Assembly (NCBI GenBank): GCA_904066235.2
Contig: CAJFCV020000006.1
Span: 11,780,001 to 11,844,000 of the forward strand
DNA from: Bursaphelenchus xylophilus
Taxonomy: Eukaryota; Nematoda; Chromadorea; Rhabditida; Aphelenchoididae
Direction: 5' to 3'
Length of the DNA stretch: 64,000 nt
Part shown: piece after piece, positions 1 to 20,774 of the stretch
Layout of the letters: each line of letters begins with the position of its first letter
Numbering within the stretch: the stretch's first letter is position 1
Made by a program: the position numbers and the translations under genes
Notes under the pieces: model-generated
Databases searched by the model: none
Told to the model about the DNA's origin: nothing
Seen by the model: only the letters and a program-made list of their open reading frames with translations

Positions 1-8
1 GTTTTCAG

Positions 9-1420
9 CTGTTCTGGAGATCTTTGATGAAACCAATCTTTATCGGCCAATAATCTGCAATCTCTGGACTCCCTGGCATTCCATTAATGGAGAGCTGAAA
101 GCTGGTAATTTAATTCATCTCCGGCATTTCCATGCAACCTCGGTTAATGACGAGCTTCAACTAACCGGTTACTGCGGCCTCCTCAATGTCGCTGCTTTTG
201 GCTACAACAACTACGGCGACGATATTGAATATATTTTTTGGTCAAACGAACCACCAAAAGAACAACGAGTCTATACTGCAAGCTTGGCTAAGCGAGTAAG
301 ATTTTCCTCTAATTTTTTATGTTTTATTTTTAGGTGAAGCATCTGAGAAGATTGATCTCAGCGGTCTTCGGTGAAATGATGAGAGTTGATGCCGATATTG
401 ACACACCAACCCAAGTGTCGGCGGAAACGTTGACCGAGATCTTTGGAGAGGCCACTACTAGTCTGAATTTTGATGAAAATTATGATTTTAACGGCACTGC
501 AGCTACTAAAGCGGTCGCTACGAGGAGCTCAAAGGGAGAAACATCCTCAAAATCAGCCACGACTAGTACGGAGCCAAAAGTAGTTGACGACAACCAAGGA
601 ATGAAACTTTTGATTGACTGGAGAAAAGAGAAAAGCAGCAGTAATGTCAACTTTGAAAGTACAAACTTGGCTGCGTACAAGATTGACCAAGCGCTTGGAG
701 GAAATCGGTTGAAACGGCCTATTTCTTACGCTCCGTTTGAACTGCTGAAGCCTAGGATAAAGGGCGATGTGAAGATTTCGAAATTGTCAGAATGCACGGC
801 TAATGGGTGCCATAATTTGGCGGTTCAGGTAAGGAATCTGTTTGCGCCGAAGTTGGATTTCGAGTGGGTCTACGCGTTTTTGGTTTATTAACATTTTAAT
901 CCTTACACACTTATTTCTTTAATTTTTAGCTGATTGGATACGAACTTCGGGCAAACGGAAGCATTCTGAGGGTTTGGGATGGCACAAGTCCAAAGTTGTG
1001 AGTGTCATCACAACCATTGAACTGCTATTATGTTCACTTTTTTCAGCATAAACCTCGACCTCCGCGACTCATTCACACCGCCCGCCAATACGGTACATTC
1101 AACGTTAAGTCGGAAGGTCGGCAAAAGGTTTATGGATATTTTTGTACCGAAACGCTACAATGAGATTGTGGAAATGTTTAAACCGGGTGAATTTATGGTC
1201 TTGATCGGAGTCAGAATTGGCTCCTTGTATGCTCCTGAATGGACATTGGATGGAAATGAAGGGAAACGGGTCTATTTATTGAACAAAGAGGACAAACTGG
1301 GAAAGAAACTTTCCGGGTAAGTATAAACCTCTGTGCAACGAACCCATTGTGAAGCCTCTGTACAACGAACCCGTTTGTCAAAAAAACTTTAAATACAGTG
1401 GCATGTATGGATGCCAATAA
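9..1420 (+). CDS. POT1: POT1-like telomere end-binding protein, 5' end outside window
   Basis: Seen: exons 9-295, 334-828, 930-997, 1047-1316 and a short last exon 1399-1420, all joining in frame with GT/AG introns. The first exon reads as an OB fold (IFDETNLYRP, then LIHLRHFHATS and GYCGLLNVAAFG). After a Ser/Thr-rich linker of about 100 residues comes a second OB-like region with LIGYELRANGSILRVWDGT, followed by FMDIFVPKRY and FKPGEFMVLIGVR. Known: POT1 proteins bind single-stranded telomeric DNA with two N-terminal OB folds, and an RVWDGT-type motif opens the second. Inferred: a telomere capping factor acting in the nucleus. The last exon ends SGGMYGCQ, similar to a Gly-Gly...Tyr-Gly stretch at the end of OB2 in POT1; its stop overlaps an AATAAA at 1416-1421. 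If the 1317 donor is not used, the frame stops at 1320. The gene could be another OB-fold ssDNA-binding protein, but the order of motifs favours POT1. Confidence 0.62.
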
Positions 1421-3152
1421 AAGCCCTTTTTAACGGCTACTTTTCGAGGTACCAGGAATGAATGTTAGGTCAAAATGAATATAACGAATAAATTGTTTGG
1501 CTATGAGAGATTTGTTAACAGGGGTGTCAACAAATGAACACCATTAATATGTAGTGTTAGGGTTGTTCAGAAGTCCAATTTTTGTATCAAATAGTGTCAC
1601 AGGACATAAGGAAATTTTTATGAACAACATTGGATTTTCCCGGCAGTATCTTTTGTATTACGGTATTTCAGACAGCTCGACAAAGTCCATTTGAAGGAGT
1701 CATCCAAAGAGCCAAATTCAAGATCCAAGTCTAAATCCAAGTCTTGAAGACAAAGAAAAAGGAAAATATTTTGCTCAATTATTTGTTGAATTCTATATAA
1801 TGACATAAAGATATATTTATTGACTTTTGTGCATGCTTTTTTAGTCAAGTTTTTGTTTCAAATAGCAAATGTGCCTTTCGGAAGACTTGGTCTTTCAAAC
1901 TTCGAAGTTTAGAGTTGAAAAATTACTCTTGTTTTTTTTTCTAATTAGATACGGTTGACTTGACATGACAATTTGAAATCTTACAATGCGATTTGTTGAT
2001 CGGAAACTTCTTGAAGCATCGGATGTTTTGTTTGGGTTTTTACAAAGGTTGTTCAAGGTAAGAAGTCCGGATTTGGTAAAACTTTTTGGCCGCAATTCGA
2101 TATGCCAAGCAAACTTTTTTCTCTGATCGTCTGTCCTAGTTTTCCATGATCTCTCGTCTGCAAATATGGTTGAATAACTCGGCTGTCACTGGACAGCGTG
2201 AGCTAAAACCTTCAGAAATTTAAATATGGCCAATACAGAGTAGGTATGACAAGTTTGAAGCAGATGGATAGCGTTCACTTCAAGCACTTGCCTTTTTTAG
2301 CTGAAAAATCACAAACTAAAACGCTATCAAATCTTCCCTTTCCTTCTCCAAAAAAATAATCAACTTGTCACAATAATTTCCCTTTATGTAATATGATTCA
2401 CGGAGAACGCCTTTGGAGGCTCCGGGTTACCTTTGATTTTTCGTTTCGGACGCTGAAAAAACATTTTCCGAAAGCCGAACGACTTACTATTTGGGATGGG
2501 GCAGACGCGAAAATAAGGCGATTTTTTGCTGTTGGGACATAAAATCGGCGGGGAAAATCTTTTCAAAACACCCTTGAATATCAAATTAAATTGCCATAGC
2601 ATGTTGTTTTGATCGTGAGAGAAAAAAAAATTTTTTTGATTTTGAGATTTTTGATGACATTTCGCTAAATTTACAATTTTTTTATTTCAAGTCCACGTTT
2701 TGAGTACTATCAGCGATGAAAAGCGGCTTATTACTATTTGCTCTTTGTTCGTATTTACCATTGGACTTTTGTCTGAAGAAAAGCGAGAAAAAAATATGTG
2801 CGAAAGACCGGCGGAAAATGTTTTGATTAGGCGATTTTGATAAAATGAAGAGCGTATTTTGAGGAGAATGAGAGAGTTTCGCTCTGTAAATACTTCCTTT
2901 TACCATGTTTTTTCAAAAAATTCGTAGATTTTTTTCGCGGCGCACAGTGCAATTAGACTTTTTCGCACTGTGCGGGGTTTCGATTTTTTCCAAAAAAAAA
3001 TTAAAATTTAAATTCTCAGATTATGATGAAAGTTGGCCCAAATTATTGTTTGAATTTTCTAGGACATACACAAGATTTATTAAATTTTTAATTCAAAAAT
3101 AAAAAAAATCAAAAAGAAAAATTTCTGTTTTTCAAATTGAAAAAATACTAAC

Positions 3153-3578
3153 AGGGGAAGTACTCCAAGTGCGACGTTCAGATTTTGATGAAACTTGGCA
3201 CAAATTATAAATAATTTTTTCTAAGATATATGCGAGAATCCTAGCTCGCGCTTTGCAGAAACAACCGAGATTTTTAGATCGAAAGTCGGCCAAAATTTAG
3301 GACTTTTTGCAGAATTTCGGCACAAGAAGTTTCATGCCTATTTCAACTGTAAAGGATAATGTTTCTACAAAAAACCAAATTTATGGCCAAAAAGCGCTTT
3401 TCTCTCTGACCGCTCTCCACGTTGAGCGTGCTCTCTCGGCGGCAAAAATCGTTCGATATCTCGGCGGCGCCCGCAAAGCGCGAGCTAAAACTTTCAGGAA
3501 TTGATATTTAGTCCATACCCGACGTGTGTGCAAAATTTAAAGAAAATCTGAGCGTCGCACTTGGGGTACTTCCCTTGT
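3153..3578 (+). repeat. AAGTGCGACGCTCAG-family inverted-terminal repeat element
   Basis: Begins GGGAAGTACTCCAAGTGCGA and ends with the reverse complement (GTCGCACTTGGGGTACTTCC). The interior carries recurrent blocks: CTAGCTCGCGCTTTGCAGAAA, CCGCTCTCCACGTTGAGC and AAAGCGCGAGCTAAAACTTT. Related copies lie at 19843-20287, 57669-58139, 60790-61190, 61645-62060 and as fragments near 25550-25690 and 63045-63092. Non-coding; probably a miniature DNA element. Confidence 0.75.
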
Positions 3579-4273
3579 AAATAAAAATTGTGAGCTGAAA
3601 TTTTTAGGGATTACAATGCATTCTAGATAGGATCTCTACAATAAATTTGAACAAAATCTGACATGCCTGCTTTTAGAAAATTAATTTTTATCATAAAACC
3701 GGCAATTGTCATCTTCTAGTCCGGCTCAAAAGATAAATACAGTTTATTGTAAAAACAATATTTTATATCAAAAAATAAGATGTTTGCAGTTATTTTCCAC
3801 CCTTTTCACTCTCTGTTTTTGCCATTCTCATAACTGTTTTTTTGAGTTTATTCTCTGATTTTTAGCGCTTCAAAGTCATTCCTCGGGTTTTCGTCCGACG
3901 AAATGATTCGAATTGATTTGACTTTGCAAGCGTTTTCCATCCGTTTTTTCGTCGCGTCTTTGAAATGTTTTTTTGGAAGTCGTGAATCCTCGATTTTTAT
4001 TTTTTATTTTATTTTTTGGTTATCACATACTACCATATAGCGTGCTCGTCCATTATGGGAAGAGATTATTATGGGCTGAAATTTTTAGAAATATTCTCAA
4101 GACCAATGTATCTTTTAAAAAAAATGTGTATTTTATGTGTTGTTCACTTTTTTTTCTATAGTACTGTTAAAAAGTAATTTCTTTAATACTTGATTTAGGG
4201 GTTTTCGAGGGTGCTGATGACAGCAGTCATGTTAATTTTTTTAATTGTTATTATTTACTAATTTACAGTACTA

Positions 4274-4520
4274 CAGTGAGGGACCGGATCCAATGGCAAA
4301 AAACGTCTCATTTTGCATTCCGGAAGGGACCAAAATGTCTCCGAACCCTTTCCTTTTCTAAGCTAAACAACCCCGGTTTGAAGAGCCCGACTTGAAGGAA
4401 AGGGCGCGCTTTTCAAAACGGAGTTTTTTAGCTTAGAGAAGGGAAGGGGTTGGAGTCATTTTGGTCCCTTCCGGGATGCAAAATGAGACGTTTTTTGCCA
4501 TTGGATCAGGTCCCTCACTG
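4274..4520. mobile_element. palindromic MITE, CAGTGAGGGACC family
   Basis: 247-bp foldback flanked by TA on both sides. The left end CAGTGAGGGACCGGATCC is mirrored at the right by GGATCAGGTCCCTCACTG. TA flanks and a CAGTG end suggest a Tc1/mariner-type non-autonomous element (inference). Other copies: 6625-6866, 22734-22956, 29555-29781, 33375-33619, 39790-40034, 50660-50884, 61290-61545 (divergent) and 63162-63459. Confidence 0.85.
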
Positions 4521-4644
4521 TACTTAAGAAAAGGATCTGTCCTTTATGGTATCTGCCCATAATGGACCGTTACCCAAATATAGCTACTTATTTTTAAAAA
4601 CTTTCAATGTAAAGTATATTTTTTATTATACGTATTTAGGGTTG

Positions 4645-14092
<9,448 letters not shown>

Positions 14093-14129
14093 ATGTTCTT
14101 AGTTTAGTCGATTTTTCAGATATTTTTTG

Positions 14130-14150
14130 AATAAATAAATATTGAATAAA
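14130..14150 (+). promoter_or_regulatory. polyadenylation signals of SLC4 copy 1
   Basis: AATAAA at 14130-14135 and again at 14145-14150, 38-58 nt after the stop codon at 14092. Confidence 0.7.
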
Positions 14151-14404
14151 GTAAAAATAATCAAAAAAAAAGTTTTTTTTCTTTAGTGACATAATTTTTA
14201 TAGTATATTTTTTAATGTATTTATATCTAATTATACTATCCGTTGTCACAGCAAACTTTACCCGTAAGAACTTTCCCAGTGGATTGTCGAATGTCAAACA
14301 AGGTTCAAATAAACCGGCACTAATCTTTTTCGGGCTAAATCCACCTGTTCGGGAATTAGTCAATGTTCAACGTAGGCATAAAAATGTATAAAAAGATTGT
14401 AAAT

Positions 14405-15475
14405 ATTTATGGTTTGAAAAGAATGACAATCCGTTCGTTGGATCCGGCTTCCAGATGGTGACGGAAAGGATTTGTTGGAAAAGGTGCAGAAAAGAATTCA
14501 GTGGGCGGAATACTGTAATGTTCAAAGGGAACACCGGAAAAACTAGTCCTTACAAAAAAGCTCCATTTGTAGTCGCTTACAACTATATATTTTACTACCA
14601 CACATGAAACTTGTGAGATGCTTGAACATGTGGTAATCGGTAGGTGCCATGTCCGGGCTATATGAAGGGTGCGAGAGTTTCGTAGCCCAATTCCTGTAGC
14701 TTCAGCAGGGTGGTTTTTGCAACGTGAGGCCTCGCATTGTCATGCGAAATGAATGGACCACTCCGACGTACCATTGTTGGCAGGTTTCGCCGCAAACTGT
14801 CGATCTGCATACAGTACGAGTTGGCTTTTATAGTTTGACCACGTTTCCAAAAAGCTGTATTGTATGATGCCGGAACTGCATAACCCAAACCGTGATACAG
14901 TCTTTTTTGATGGAGCGCCGCACGTCAAACTGAGATAAGCTAAAACAGTCCGGTGAATGGATTGGCAATTTGCCAAAAAAAGACGCGAAAAAATGTTTTG
15001 TCGGGGGAGAAATGGGGAATTTTCAGGGCGAGAGAGTATGCTTTTGCGTGTCCTTTTTCTCTCGTTCTCTGCGAAATAGACGAAGTGTAAAAAACCGATA
15101 GCGCAGAGTCTATTCCGGTCACCGGACTCCTCAGTTTGACGTGCGCCGGCTTTGCGAAGTGCCATGGGGACATCCCCGGAGGACATCATTGAGCCGAAAA
15201 TTTTTGTCCCACTGCCGTAGCAGATCCATTTTTCATCGCACGTCACTATTCGGTCCAGAAAAGCAGGTTATTTTGCCCACAGATATTATAAATCATCACA
15301 CATCCTTACTCATTGATCGTCAACCAGTGATCGGCAGCTCTTGAATGGCCCTTTTAATCCCTCTTGCCCTCAACACAACCCTGCTTAAACCGCCGTAACA
15401 TCATCTTATCAGCCTCCTCCAACCGTGCATTTGACATCGAACGTCAAACGAACCGTATTTTAAGAGCGTCTGATA
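14405..15475 (-). pseudogene. mariner-family transposase relic, interrupted
   Basis: Minus-strand segments read like the catalytic part of a mariner transposase: VTCDEKWICYGSGTK, then SSGIIQYSFLETWSNYK, then HDNARPHVAKTTLLKLQELG. The first Asp of the mariner DD(34)D triad lies in CDEKW and the second in HDNARPH. Stops and frameshifts break the frame, so it is dead. The 223-bp CACGTC element at 14921-15143 is inserted in it; removing that element and one 5-bp duplication rejoins the frame across the site. The region upstream (15250-15475) keeps further decayed coding similarity. Confidence 0.8.
14921..15143. mobile_element. CACGTCAAACTGAG element with 5-bp target duplication
   Basis: 223 bp with ends CACGTCAAACTGAG and CTCAGTTTGACGTG, flanked by CGCCG (14916-14920 and 15144-15148). 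Inserted in a mariner relic. Copies at 25056-25287 (flanks CGGCG) and 36555-36779 (flanks CACTG). Non-coding. CAC/GTG termini with GC-rich 5-bp duplications resemble Transib-type elements (inference). Confidence 0.85.
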
Positions 15476-15918
15476 AGATTGTTTATCACGTGTGTCGTCG
15501 CAATATCGTCTCAAAATGATTTCAAACTCTCCACAAACCACGTCATATAAACATACGCATTACATATGTGAGCGGGTGGTTACACCTGTGCGTGAAAGAA
15601 TTAATCCCCCTTTCTCAAAGTGGTCTCGAATAATCTGCTATTAGTATGTTCATAAAGCGCATGGACATTTTTCGCGTTCGCACAGTGCATTCAGAACCTT
15701 TTCCCACGCTTGTCGCGAACGCACAGTGCATTTTTCTCTTTTCGCACAGTGCGTTTTGCAATTTTCCCACGCTTGTCGCGACGCACAGTGCATTTTCCCT
15801 TTTCGCACAGTGCATTCAGAACCCTTTCCCACGCTTGTCGCGACGCACAGTGCATTGCGTTTTTTTCCTTTGCGCACAGTGAAGCTTAAAAACAGTCGTT
15901 TGCACTGTGCAAATGTTT

Positions 15919-16077
15919 TATCGGTCTGTCGGGAAAAAAACGGCGGATCGTCGCGCCTCGGTGTCGCTCATCATCGCTCTGCGACTGCAAGCCGCGGCTT
16001 GGGATTTGGTGCGCGATAGCGGCGAGGCGAGACATTTTGCTGCGACGATCCGCCGTTATTTTCCCGACAGACTGATA
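15919..16077. mobile_element. palindromic MITE, TATCAGTCTGTCGGG family (variant)
   Basis: Left end ATCGGTCTGTCGGGAAAAA, right end ATTTTCCCGACAGACTGATA. The arms continue with CGGCGGATCGTCGC and GCGACGATCCGCCG. Confidence 0.7.
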
Positions 16078-16082
16078 CTAAT

Positions 16083-16786
16083 CGCGCTCAAAAGTCCTGA
16101 CAATTTTCGCACCGTGCATTCTTCTTTCATTTGATCTGCACGGTGCATCTCTTCGCAATTGTCGCCGCGATTTCCCCTTTTCGCGAGCGACAAACCCGAA
16201 TTTGAGGGCGCGACGTTCAAAACCCGAACTTTCGCACTGTGCATTCTTCTTTCATTTCGCATTTGTCGCCGCAATTTCCCTTTTTTTCACTAGCGACATG
16301 CACTTTTGCGCGCGACGAACCCGAATTTTCAGGGGCGACGTCCAAAACCCAAAGTTTCGCACGGTGCGAAAATTGTCAGGACTTTTGAGCGCGATTAGTA
16401 CTAGTCGCGGCAAAAAGTCCTTAGAATTTTCTGCGACTCCGCACTGTGCATGAACCCGAAAAGTGCTTTTGCACAGTGCAATTTTCTTGTTTTTGCCTTA
16501 TTGTCGCGCGCGATTCCCGCGACAAATTAACATTTCGGGGTGCGATGAGATTTGGGGGCCGCGAAAAATTCTAAGGACTTTTTGCCGCGACTACTAGTCG
16601 CGGAAAAAGTCCTGGGATTTTCTCGCGCCCCCAAATTCCGTCGCGCCCCGAAAAGTTGATTTGTCGCGGGAATCGCGCGCGACAATAAGCCAAAATCAAC
16701 AAAATTGCACAGTGCAAAAGCACTTTTCGGGTTCATGCACAGTGCAGAGTCGCAGAAAAATCCCAGGACTTTTTTCCGCGACTAGT
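16083..16786. repeat. three adjacent palindromes with ACTAGTCGCGG boundaries
   Basis: Palindrome 1 (about 16083-16397) has AATCGCGCTCAAAAGTCCTG and its complement at the ends. Palindrome 2 (about 16404-16591) is bounded by GTCGCGGCAAAAAGTCCTTA and its complement. Palindrome 3 (about 16597-16786) is bounded by GTCGCGGAAAAAGTCCTGGG and its complement. They are separated only by ACTAGT-like junctions. Confidence 0.7.
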
Positions 16787-18659
16787 AGTAACAAGCCCGC
16801 AGCGACGCCGTTGGAAAAAGCTTACGTCGCAGCGACATTTCAAATGCACAGTGCAAAACGAAAAAAGATGAATGCACGGTGCAAAAAATCCGGGGGTTTT
16901 TGTGCACAGTGCAGTCATGAAAATTCGCGATAAATTTTTTTTTCGCACGGTGCAATGAAACCCGGCGATTTTTGTTGTGTTTGCACGGTGCGTATGTTTC
17001 AACTGGGTCTTTGCACAGTGCAGAGAGCAAACGAAAATTCGCACAGTGCAAGGGTCTCCCAAATTTTTTGCACGGTGCGATGAAAAAATTATTTTTTGCA
17101 CAGTGCAAAAAAAAATTTTTTTTGAAAAAAAGCAAAAAAAAATTATTAAAAAAAAAATTTTTCCGTCTTTTATTGAAATCGTAAAAGTAATCCGGCTACT
17201 GTGACGTCCTAAAGGCTTTCGCGAGAACCACCAAGTCCTCAAGTGTAATATCACTCCCAATCTGAGGGTGGAGAACTAATCCGCTCGTGCCGATTAATGT
17301 TCCCTTTTGAGGTCGAGGCCCCCAAAAATTCTTTTTTTTTCGATTTTTTCTTATCAGCAGTTTCGCAAGCTCTAATTATCGAAATTTTTCTTTGTTTTCG
17401 CATCACGTTCTCGATTACTTTTTAAGCCGGTTGTAAGTCGAATAAATAGGGTTGAGATTAGGATTTTTCATCGATAAAAGTTGTAATAGTTACTTATGAT
17501 TTTCTTGAAATTGATTTTTTGGCCGAAATAATTTTAAAAAATCAATTTTTTAAACGAATTTTATAAAAAAATATTCAATTTTTTGTTTTTTTCAAATTTT
17601 TTTTATTTCAACCAAAATTTATATTGTATTTATGACATATCAGACATAAGCCACACATCAATTCGTACAATTTTTAGCTCGCGCTTTGTAGGGTCAGCCG
17701 AGGTGTTCAACGATCTTTTGCCACCGAGAGAGTACGCGAAACGCGGAGAGCGGTCAGAGAAAGACCACTTTTTTCTTTACCATTTTATTTCTTGATTGCT
17801 TGTGGAAACGTTACCCGCTGTTGTAGAAATAGGCACGAAAGTTCTTGACTCGGGTCAAGAACTCCTGATACTGGTCGTTCCATAAAGTGCGTAGACTTCT
17901 TTTTGCGTTGTGCAAAGAATGCGTGGCGACGTAGTGAAAAAAAGTAAAATTGTAACAAGCTTCACGGCGACGTGAATTATTTTTTCACGCGTCCCGACTT
18001 TCCGGGTCGATGACAGTTCGGGTCAACACAATATCGACCGGTACGGGGCGTAGGACAGGTGTATACCCAACAAAATGTGGTAAGAAGTGCATACGAGGCC
18101 TGGAAAAGCCTTGGATGCTCGGCGGACGCTCGGCGAAGGCTCGGCAGGCACTTGGCGAATGCTTGCAATAGACCACTTTTTCTACTCGCATCAATAATAT
18201 CTAGATAAAAGTTACGGATCTTCGTTGTCTGCTAAAGTTTTAAAAATTGCGAGTACATGTAAAATACCTAAAAATAGGTGATAAGATATGTTAGGACATG
18301 ACAAACCTTTTTGTTTCTGTGATAAATTATGAGGACTTTTTGGCTCGGCTTTTGTCTAGCACACCCGTCCGAAAAAATTGTATTTTAGTTTTTGTCGGCC
18401 TTGATTTGTAGCTGTTTACCGAAAAACATTACTCTTTCGAATTCAACAACCTTATCGGCCGATGTTTGGTTGAGGTGAAAACTCTCTTTTTTGTTTCAAA
18501 GATCACTCTTTGGAATAAAGAAATTGCAAAAATGGGAAAAGAGGCTTTTAGGCGAAGAGATTGTAATGTCTTTTGGTGAGTATTGTAAACTGTTCGGGGA
18601 AAGGAGACAAAAATAAATTTTCAATCCTCTAATCGTAGGTAGACGGGATTGTCATGGAT

Positions 18660-19195
18660 ATCAGTCTGTCGGAACATAGCCGGAAAAGGTGTGAATTATC
18701 CGTCTGTCGGGAAAATAATGTGGATTTGCCGAAAAACCGTCTGTCGGGAAAATAATGTGGATTTGCCGAAAAGCAGTCTGTCGGGAAAATAATGTGGATT
18801 TGTCGCGCTTTGAAATCGCTCATCACGTTGGGATGACTGCAGCGACTGGAGATTTGGTTGCGACTGCGAAGAGGCGAGAAATTTTTTTCTGCGACAAATC
18901 CACATTATTTTCCCGACAGACTGTTTTTTCAACAAATCCACGTTATTTTCCCGACAGACTGTTTTTTCAACAAATCCACGTTATTTTCCCGACAGACTGT
19001 TTTTTCAACAAATCCACGTTATTTTCCCGACAGACTGTTTTTTCAACAAATCCACGTTATTTTCCCGACAGACTGTTTTTTCAACAAATCCACGTTATTT
19101 TCCCGACAGACTGTTTTTCAACAAATCCACGTTATTTTCCCGACAGACTGTTTTTTCAACAAATCCACGTTATTTTCCCGACAGACTGTTTTTTC
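18660..19195. repeat. TATCAGTCTG-family palindrome ending in an 8-unit 38-bp tandem array
   Basis: Left part (18660-18800) has three CCGTCTGTCGGGAAAATAAT-type ends in one orientation. The right part (18897-19195) has eight units with CACGTTATTTTCCCGACAGA joined by CTGTTTTTTCAACAAAT in the other orientation. Most units differ at one base or less, so the amplification is recent. Confidence 0.88.
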
Positions 19196-19842
19196 GAAAA
19201 AATGGATATACGACAAAATCTACAAGCTTTTCCGCTCTTCTACACACATTTTTTGACATTCTCACACTATTTACAACTTCACGTTTTTCATCCATAATGC
19301 ATAAAATTTAACGTTTTTCTCCATAACTCTCTCAAAACCCTCGGATTTCGCTCAAAATTGACAAGGGAAGTACCCCAAACGATTTTTTTTAATCAACGAG
19401 GCGAGAAATTTTGCTGCGACGAGACTATGCGACATGCGGAGAGCGGTCAGAGAGAATACCATTTTTGGCAATAAATTTGTCAGTTTTGTGCGGAAAGATT
19501 GATTTTTTGTAGAAACATTGACCTCACCGGAAGACACATGCACCCGTTTTTCGGTCTTTGCGAATTTTGTGCGAAAACATTAATTTTTTATGGAATAATA
19601 TTACTCGCCGACCAGAATAGCGATTTATCAAGTCGAAACGCCAAGAAGTGCCTAATTCTCGTAATTTTTGACCCAAAAATCTTGCAACTGTGAGAATTTA
19701 TAAAAATTGGTTTTTAAAATGAACTCTACAACAAAATCCGTATATCACAACAAATTTTTTTTTGGAATTTGGAGGAGTTAATTTTTTTGATTTTTTGACC
19801 CTAAAAGGTCAAAAAAAATTTTTTTTTTAATTTACTAACAAG

Positions 19843-20287
19843 GGAAGTACTCCAAGTGCGACGCTCAGATTTTCTTTAAATTTTGCACACACGTGGGGTA
19901 TGGACTGAATATCAATTCCTGAAAGTTTTAGCTCGCGCTTTCCAAGCGCCGCCGAGATATCGAACGATTTTTGCCGCCGAGAGAGCACGCTAAACGTGGA
20001 GAGCGGTCAGAGAGAAAAGCGCTTTTTGGCCATAACTTTGGCAGTTTCGTGCGGAAAAATTTGATTTTTTGTAGAAACATTATCCATTACGGTAGAAGTA
20101 GGCATGAAAATTTTCGTGCCGGAATTCCGCAAAAAGTCCTAAAGTTTGGCCGACTTTCGATCTAAAAATCTCGGTTGTTTCTGCAAAGCGCTTGCTAGGA
20201 TTCTCGTATATATCTTAGAAAAAATTATTCTAAATTTGTGCCAAGTTTCATCAAAATCTGAGCGTCGCACTTGGAGTATTTCCCCTG
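19843..20287 (-). repeat. AAGTGCGACGCTCAG-family element
   Basis: Starts GGGAAGTACTCCAAGTGCGA and ends GCGTCGCACTTGGAGTATTT. The internal blocks (AGCTCGCGCTTTCCAAGC, GAGAGAGCACGC) run opposite to the copy at 3153-3578. Confidence 0.75.
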
Positions 20288-20774
20288 TAAGTATTTTTTT
20301 CACGACTGCAAAATCTGCAAAGATTTGGCCAAAAAAATTTTTTTTCTCTAACCGTCTCTCCCAATTTTACATACTCTCTCGCCTTTAAAAAAATTGGCTA
20401 CTTTTTGATCAAAGACCTTTCATTAATTGAAAAAATGTTCTTCTAGTTTTAAAATCTTTTTTTTTAATTCAAAATGTAACAAAAATTGAAAAAGATTTTA
20501 CAGTCTTCAGTCTACTTCCTACTCATACCTTGCCTGACTTGTTCCTCCCATAAACAAAATTAATGGACTTTCCATTAAAAAGTTTTTTTTGTAATCGCAA
20601 AAAGATTTTTGTTTTCTTTACAATTACTTTTCAACGTGCCCTTTCGCAGGATGTTTGTCAAAAAGATTTTTCGATTTCTTTTTAAAATAATTACAGTAAA
20701 ATAATTATGCTTTGACAATAAAAAAAGTTTTTTTTGTGGGGAAACTTGCGATAATTTTGAAGGTTTTCGAATTT

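Larger units (their letters stand above)
1421..4644. other. intergenic region, repeat-bearing, no gene seen
   Basis: AT-rich spacer between the POT1-like gene and the first SLC4 gene. I see no exon chain with coding character. It holds one copy of the AAGTGCGACGCTCAG family at 3153-3578 and one CAGTGAGGGACCTGATCC palindrome at 4274-4520. The rest is unassigned and may include the promoter of the SLC4 gene. Confidence 0.6.
15655..17110. repeat. GCACAGTGC-motif array
   Basis: Dozens of GCACAGTGC, GCACTGTGC and GCACGGTGC sites in both orientations, spaced about 20-60 bp, many extended to TTGCACAGTGCAA. The spacers include CCCACGCTTGTCGCGA repeated near 15702-15842. Not open for coding and not a CRISPR (no constant-length unique spacers). 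It overlaps other palindromic elements. Confidence 0.75.

Noticed and set aside
18897..19195. CRISPR-like regular array
   Set aside because: Units are contiguous 38-bp tandem copies without unique spacers, in eukaryotic DNA, and derive from a MITE end.
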